In this document: positions 15,205-18,928 of the stretch, piece after piece | Layout: every line of letters starts with the position of its first letter | Position numbering within the stretch: position 1 is the stretch's first letter | Origin: CAYWXK01 sp964462515 | GTDB taxonomy: Bacteria; Planctomycetota; Phycisphaerae; Sedimentisphaerales; Anaerobacaceae | NCBI GenBank assembly: GCA_964462515.1 | Contig: CAYWXK010000059.1 | Location: 1-18,928 of the forward strand | DNA: 18,928 nucleotides | Reading direction: 5' to 3' | Notes under the pieces: generated by a model | Told to the model about the DNA's origin: nothing | What the model saw: the letters and a program-made list of their open reading frames with translations, nothing else | The model's database searches: none | Made by a program: the position numbers and the translations under genes

Positions 15205-15425
15205 GCAAATTGCCGGTTTTGTCAGGGAAGCAATTGTGCAAAGTGCTCGGCAAAATTGGTTATTTTGTGGATCATCAGACCGGCAGCCATATTATTCTCA
15301 GGCAGGAAAGCCAGCCTCATCGCAGATTAACTGTGCCCAATCACAAAGAAATTGCAAAGGGAACCTTAAGAGCAATAATACGGGAGAGTGGACTAACCCT
15401 GGATGAGTTCAGAGGATTGTTGTAA
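15201..15425 (+). CDS. hicA: HicA-family toxin (mRNA interferase)
   Basis: HicA is a small double-stranded-RNA-binding-fold ribonuclease that cleaves mRNA and halts translation unless bound by HicB. The 74-residue protein has the family layout: LSGKQLCKVLGKIGYFVDHQ, then TGSHIILRQ with the catalytic His at residue 30 in the G-S-H motif, and RRLTVPNHKEIAKGTLRAII, ending in SGLTLDEFRGLL. All expected parts are present, so it should be functional. It starts at GTG 15201, inside the hicB stop. Ten bases after its stop begins a purH 3'-end relic, so the hicBA pair sits precisely between two purH ends. Confidence 0.9.
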   Translation: MSKLPVLSGKQLCKVLGKIGYFVDHQTGSHIILRQESQPHRRLTVPNHKEIAKGTLRAIIRESGLTLDEFRGLL

Positions 15426-15435
15426 CATATCGAGC

Positions 15436-15477
15436 ATTGCAATTGTCTTCACGGGCAAGAGGCATTTCAAATATTAG
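15436..15477 (+). pseudogene. Relic of a second purH 3' end (last 13 codons plus stop)
   Basis: The plus strand reads IAIVFTGKRHFKY and TAG. The live purH ends IAMVFTGKRHFKH and TAA (14915-14956). Eleven of 13 residues match, but 10 of 42 bases differ, nine of them at third codon positions. The fossil is therefore not a fresh duplication. It is the end of a purH that evolved separately under selection. It has no start and no upstream purH sequence, since hicA ends at 15425. It most likely marks the right edge of an insertion or recombination that placed hicBA at the end of purH. Confidence 0.75.
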
Positions 15478-15503
15478 CAGACAGTCGGCAGGTTGATATT
15501 AAG

Positions 15504-16337
15504 ATGCTAACAACAAGAAAAATGTTTGTTTATCTTGGACTATCACTGCAGCTGCTCCAGATGGGCTGCAAGGACCATAACAAGCCCACAGAAGCCAAAC
15601 AGGATTCTGCAACCAAACAGGAGGCATCCGGAATTGCCGACAATACCATTTGGCATTTCGGCCACAGCGCGAACCTGCTGAAAATCGGCGGGCGTGTTCT
15701 TGTCTTCGATTATCCGTATGGCAGCGAGGCGAACTCAGAATGGGTTTATTACCTCGACCCCAACCAGTTGAAGAATGAAAAGGTTTATGTCTTTGCCTCA
15801 CATCCTCACGGAGACCACTACAACTCCGCCATCTTAACCTGGAAAAACTGTATTCCCCGCATCAAATACATCCTCTCTTCGGACTTCAAACGCTATCCCG
15901 AGGGCGCTACGCTGATTTCACCGGGCCAAGTCGTAGAGGTGGACGATATAAAGATTCGTGCATACCCTTCAACCGATGCCGGCGTCGCCTATTCAGTTTA
16001 TGTTGACGGCAAGCATATCTACTTTGCGGGCGATAACGGGTTTTGGAACTGGGACGGGAAAAAATCCGAAAACCAGTATGTCAGCAAAGACCTGGCGAGC
16101 GTGGATAGAACGGTGCCTGTGGATATCGCTTTCCAGGTGTGCGACCCAAAGGCCGCCGGCGTTGGTGACGGCGGAGTGGGCATTTTCGCCGTAACATTCC
16201 AGCCGAAATTGCTGGTGCCAATCCACCTGCGAGGCGAGTATGAATTTCTCAAAAACATTGACCTTCAATTGAAAGCCCGTGGATTTAAGAACAGCTTCTG
16301 GGTCATAAGAAAAATAAACGACACCACGTCCTTCTAA
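15504..16337 (+). CDS. Exported MBL-fold metallo-hydrolase
   Basis: This 277-residue protein has a metallo-beta-lactamase fold. The N-terminus (LGLSLQLLQMGCKDHNKP) is a hydrophobic segment followed by Cys22, which could be a lipoprotein attachment site, although Gln at -3 is atypical. The metal motif is SHPHGDH (His100, His102, Asp104, His105), followed by FAGDNG with Asp177 and PIHLRG with His241. The segment STDAGVAYSVYVDGK before the Asp is typical of a widespread, mostly uncharacterised branch of the superfamily, in which the usual third His position is not obvious. The substrate is unknown. The weak AGG about 12 bases before the ATG leaves the start open, and an ATG at 15522 is possible. 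Its neighbours are the purH relic upstream and a convergent gene downstream, with 106 bases between them and no clear terminator hairpin. Confidence 0.82.
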   Translation: MLTTRKMFVYLGLSLQLLQMGCKDHNKPTEAKQDSATKQEASGIADNTIWHFGHSANLLKIGGRVLVFDYPYGSEANSEWVYYLDPNQLKNEKVYVFASHPHGDHYNSAILTWKNCIPRIKYILSSDFKRYPEGATLISPGQVVEVDDIKIRAYPSTDAGVAYSVYVDGKHIYFAGDNGFWNWDGKKSENQYVSKDLASVDRTVPVDIAFQVCDPKAAGVGDGGVGIFAVTFQPKLLVPIHLRGEYEFLKNIDLQLKARGFKNSFWVIRKINDTTSF

Positions 16338-16443
16338 AAGCGCACGTAAAGCGTGGGGATTAATACAATTTTAGACTCCCTGTCTGGTGCCCGACATAAG
16401 AGCATCTGGTGGATTGTTTCTGAAGATAGTTTTGCACAAAGGA

Positions 16444-17973
16444 TTATTGTCCGCCGAGGACTGATACGAGCGGCTCCTGGAGCATACGGATTTGCCTGCT
16501 TATTGCATCACGCCAGACCAGGGCCTGCTGAAGATTTTGCCTTTCGAGATTGGCTTTGAGCGACAATAGCTCATAAGTATCGGCCTTTGTAAGAATTTCT
16601 TCGGCCTCGCTAAGCTGCTGGTCGAATCTTCCACGCTGTGCATCCGCCTGGGTTAGTCTCAGAGAAAGGTCGGCGAGCCTATTATTAAGAGAGCTTATTT
16701 TATCTCCGCCGGCGGCCTTGCTCAATTGCTCGCGTCTCTGGGCCAGTTCTATTCTGGCTCTTGTAACCTTCTCAAGAGCATCCGCAACCTCAGCAGAGGA
16801 AGCGGTGGATAGGGCGTGGAGCTGCTCCGCAGCGGCATACCGGTCGGTCTGTATCTTAAGTATCCTCTTCAATTCATCGGTGACGGAGTCTTCTTTAATC
16901 TGGGCCTCCAGTTTATCCTTGGTTTGGGCTATCTGGTCGGAAATAGATTTTAACATTAGCTCGTTGGAGGCCATCTCCATTTGTGTCGCTTCCAGTTTGT
17001 CTCTCAGTAAGTCACAACGGCTTACAATCACCGTGCGCGAAAGGTTGCGTGAACCGGCTAATTTTCTAAGCTCCTGCTGGTAATCGGCCAGTTTTCGTTC
17101 GGCACCCTCGGCTTCCTCATTTACTGTGCTCGCCTGTCTGTCGAGTCTCTCTCTCTGCTCATCCCAGACCCTTTTGAGATTATCACGAAGGTTGGTTACA
17201 AGGGCATTCATAAATTCTTCGGCTGCGGGCATGGCCTGGCTGTCCTTAATATCAACCTTGAGGTGAAAGAAAAATTCGTCAGCAGCGACTGGCTCTTCAG
17301 AGCTGGTTGGTGCCAGTCCTCTCGGTCTGGTGCTAAACGCATACCCACCGTATCCGCCACCACCGTATCCGCCACCACCGTAATCACCACCATAGCCACC
17401 ATAACCACCTCCGCCATAACCCACAAGGCGACCATAACCGCCGCGGGGGATTGGAACACCAGTCGTTGGTACTGACATCAGGGGAGCTACGGGGGGGTTG
17501 TCGCTAGGGGGTTCATCCACGGCAGGTTGTTCCGGTTCGGATACGCTCTCGGGTGGGGCGGGCGGCTCATCGGAGGGTGATTCAAAATTACTATAGTCGC
17601 CAAAACCAGGTCCGACCGGCGGCGTTTGTCCTGGAGGATATAGCGGCATTGAGACAGCCGGCGCAGAGTACAATTCCTCGATTGTGAAAAGATCGGAAGC
17701 TGCGTCTGGCGGCAGGCCAAGTGTATCACGGGCAGCTTTTCCAAGGACACCGGAGCTATGTAACAGATACTGAATAGTATCGAAAGTGAGTGGCAGCACT
17801 GCTGGGTGGGCGGTAATTCTTACTACGCAGCTTGCGGTGCGAGTGTCTGAGATTGAGGCTGCTGTCGGTGGTGCGGCAGCTTTGGTTTCTGCCGGTTTTT
17901 CGGCTGATTGAGCTGTTCCGATTGTCAGAAGCACTACAACTAACAGGATAGTTATACGCTTTGCAGTTTCCAT
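16444..17973 (-). CDS. Secreted protein with Pro-rich, Gly/Tyr-rich and coiled-coil parts
   Basis: I do not recognise this 509-residue protein as a known family. It has a signal peptide (residues 1-24, METAKRITILLVVVLLTIGT, cut near QSA|E) and a small folded part (about 45-100, CVVRITAHPAVLPLTFDTIQ). A Pro/Glu-rich linker and a Gly/Tyr-rich low-complexity stretch follow (about 185-215, GGYGGDYGGGGYGGGGYGGY). Next come FFFHLKVDIKD and a long alpha-helical coiled coil to near the end. The segment VDIKDSQAMPAAEEFMNALVTNL followed by long coils faintly recalls Wzz/GumC-type polysaccharide co-polymerases, but no second membrane segment is present. AAGGAG 7 bases before the ATG fixes the start. The gene overlaps the upstream single-pass membrane protein by 22 bases, so the two are translationally coupled and belong to the sigma-factor operon. 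Confidence 0.75.
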   Translation of the reverse strand: METAKRITILLVVVLLTIGTAQSAEKPAETKAAAPPTAASISDTRTASCVVRITAHPAVLPLTFDTIQYLLHSSGVLGKAARDTLGLPPDAASDLFTIEELYSAPAVSMPLYPPGQTPPVGPGFGDYSNFESPSDEPPAPPESVSEPEQPAVDEPPSDNPPVAPLMSVPTTGVPIPRGGYGRLVGYGGGGYGGYGGDYGGGGYGGGGYGGYAFSTRPRGLAPTSSEEPVAADEFFFHLKVDIKDSQAMPAAEEFMNALVTNLRDNLKRVWDEQRERLDRQASTVNEEAEGAERKLADYQQELRKLAGSRNLSRTVIVSRCDLLRDKLEATQMEMASNELMLKSISDQIAQTKDKLEAQIKEDSVTDELKRILKIQTDRYAAAEQLHALSTASSAEVADALEKVTRARIELAQRREQLSKAAGGDKISSLNNRLADLSLRLTQADAQRGRFDQQLSEAEEILTKADTYELLSLKANLERQNLQQALVWRDAISRQIRMLQEPLVSVLGGQ

Positions 17974-18557
17974 ATTTTGTCTCCTTTGCAATCTGGTTTG
18001 TTGAGTTTTCTATTTTCGATTTCGGTTAGTCGCTGACGGGCGACCTCCGCCCATCTGGTTTGCGGGAAAAGTTTTATGACCCGATTATATGCCTGGACAG
18101 CGGAATCCGTCTGGTTCGACTGGCGATACAAACGGTCGGCCTGATAAACGAGGATAAAGGCGGTTTTGTCAACCTGTCTTTGGGTTTCTTCGATGGGGTC
18201 AGGAATGCTTGTGAGGGTGGCCTGAAGGTCATTAAGCCGTTCAGTTTGCCGCTCCTCTTCGAGCACCTGCTGAATTAAGCTCAAGACCGCATCGGTCTTG
18301 GCCTGAAGATGCTTTAGCTCCTGCTGCAATGAGACGATTTGCTTTTGCTCGGATGGCTTAGGGGGTCTGGCCGCTTGTATCACAATTATACCAGCAAAAA
18401 AGAGTGTCGCAGCTATGGCGGCGGGTGCAGCTATATTTATTATAAGTCGCCTGCGCTCGGCTCGGCGGCGAATGAGTGCAAGGTCAAGATGGACAGGCCG
18501 AACATCCGCTGTTAATTGGTCGGCTTTCTGGAGCAGAATTTTTATTTTGTCTTCCAT
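17952..18557 (-). CDS. Single-pass membrane protein with coiled coil and TPR, sigma-operon partner
   Basis: The 201-residue product has a charged cytosolic start, one transmembrane helix (about 39-61, IINIAAPAAIAATLFFAGII) and a coiled coil (about 68-110). A TPR-like C-terminal domain (about 127-185, AFILVYQADRLYRQSNQTDS, AVQAYNRVIKLFPQTRWAEVA) resembles the CpoB/YbgF coiled-coil-plus-TPR layout. Its position directly after a sigma-70-family gene (3 bases between stop and ATG) is where anti-sigma factors are usually found. However, the N-terminal 38 residues show no zinc-binding ZAS motif (HxxxCxxC), so the anti-sigma role is only inference. The downstream secreted protein overlaps its last 22 bases. 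It has no strong ribosome binding site of its own, and reinitiation from the sigma gene fits. Confidence 0.75.
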   Translation of the reverse strand: MEDKIKILLQKADQLTADVRPVHLDLALIRRRAERRRLIINIAAPAAIAATLFFAGIIVIQAARPPKPSEQKQIVSLQQELKHLQAKTDAVLSLIQQVLEEERQTERLNDLQATLTSIPDPIEETQRQVDKTAFILVYQADRLYRQSNQTDSAVQAYNRVIKLFPQTRWAEVARQRLTEIENRKLNKPDCKGDKIWKLQSV

Positions 18558-18560
18558 AAA

Positions 18561-18815
18561 TTATTCTATTAAATCCTTTAATTTTCCCTGTAAATGTTTT
18601 CTGGCGCGATGAAGTCTGACCTGCAAGGCATTTTCTGAAAGGCCGAGGATTCGACATATCTGGTCATTAGGAAGCTCCTGCAAGTATGTCAGAACGAGCG
18701 GCTCACGATATTTAGGCGGCAAAGCCCTGACAGCCTGCCGGATGCGTGAGAAGGTTTCACGTTCTGATAGTATCTGGTCGGCGCTATGGGCTGTAAAAGA
18801 GGTTTTATCAGGCAA
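18561..18815 (-). CDS. Sigma-70 family (ECF-type) factor, region 4 part
   Basis: The readable 84 codons end in a clear sigma region 4: VRALPPKYREPLVLTYLQEL, then PNDQICRILGLSENALQVRL and HRARKHLQGKL, a helix-turn-helix that contacts the -35 element. ECF factors are about 170-200 residues and need region 2 to bind core polymerase. Here the only in-frame start candidate after an upstream TGA (18888-18890) is TTG at 18815, and it has no properly spaced ribosome binding site. The frame is open back to that TGA and encodes RRFSVQQE and TINKCRSLRHR, which look like the end of region 2 and the linker. The gene therefore appears to be an interrupted ECF factor, not a true 84-residue protein. Downstream partners overlap or abut it, as in ECF operons. 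Confidence 0.7.
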   Translation of the reverse strand: MPDKTSFTAHSADQILSERETFSRIRQAVRALPPKYREPLVLTYLQELPNDQICRILGLSENALQVRLHRARKHLQGKLKDLIE

Positions 18816-18928
18816 CTCTTGTTGGACTGAAAATCGCCTAAATGGGAGCCTGTGCCGTAGGCTTCGGCATTTGTTTATTGTAAGCGTTCAGGCAGATTTT
18901 GCTAAATTGCCTGCTGTTTTTATTAATG
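18816..18928 (-). pseudogene. Upstream part of the sigma factor, broken by an in-frame TGA
   Basis: In the same frame as the region 4 gene the sequence reads LIKTAGNLAKSA, stop, TLTINKCRSLRHRLPFRRFS. The part after the stop resembles the ECF segment after region 2.4 (W-L-[YF]-x-I-A-x-N-x-C-R-x-x-R), which would place the TGA at the conserved Trp (TGG to TGA). The remainder of region 2 lies beyond the window. It could be a real nonsense mutation or an assembly error. The alignment is by eye. Confidence 0.45.

Noticed and set aside
16338..16443. Bidirectional terminator between the convergent MBL and coiled-coil genes
   Set aside because: No stable GC-rich hairpin with a U tract was found in the 106 bases.
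18888..18890. TGA read as Trp (alternative genetic code) in the sigma factor
   Set aside because: TGA ends the TPR gene and hicB at correct positions, so it acts as a stop here. A mutation or assembly error is simpler.

Overview
The window looks like a chromosomal segment from a planctomycete-like bacterium, probably an uncultured relative of the Phycisphaerae. This is inferred from gene families, not from a marker gene. The pointers are several secreted beta-helix proteins ending in dockerin-type EF-hand repeats, a bacterial TMTC-like membrane protein with a TPR tail, an ECF-type sigma factor operon with large secreted or anchored partners, and moderate GC with mixed third positions. Most genes are on the minus strand. 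A plus-strand block runs from about 11.8 to 16.3 kb.

Layout. 1-1474: groES and the first 369 codons of groEL (minus; groEL runs off the left edge). 1567-1986: a degenerate receiver-domain protein with a strong match to a sigma-54 (-24/-12) promoter directly upstream. 2193-4535: a polytopic TMTC-like protein with nine to ten TPRs. 4608-4990: no intact gene, but a decayed C-terminus of an IS66-type transposase. 4991-11583: three secreted right-handed beta-helix proteins ending in dockerin-like repeats, plus an orphan dockerin tail left from a fourth gene. The middle protein is a mosaic of lamin-tail domain, six-bladed YWTD propeller, beta-helix and dockerin. 11584-11816: a divergent intergenic region with a good sigma-70 promoter and a double-hairpin REP-like element.

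11817-13292: a small protein of unknown function and an exported PQQ-type beta-propeller. 13346-14956: purH. 14992-15425: a hicB-hicA toxin-antitoxin pair directly behind purH. 15436-15477: a fossil of the last 13 codons and stop of a second, diverged purH. 15504-16337: an exported metallo-beta-lactamase-fold hydrolase. 16444-18928 (minus): an operon of a sigma-70-family factor (region 4 readable, upstream part apparently broken by an in-frame TGA), a single-pass coiled-coil/TPR membrane protein, and a secreted protein with Pro-rich, Gly/Tyr-rich and coiled-coil parts.

The observation I rate highest is the purH / hicBA / purH-tail arrangement. The toxin-antitoxin module sits between the live purH 3' end and a second 3' end that encodes nearly the same peptide but differs at almost every synonymous site. 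This suggests the module arrived with its own gene tail, or otherwise displaced the resident one. Other observations of note are the sigma-54 promoter next to groESL, the apparently interrupted sigma factor, the dockerin gene cluster with its relic, and two heptamer-periodic intergenic repeats.
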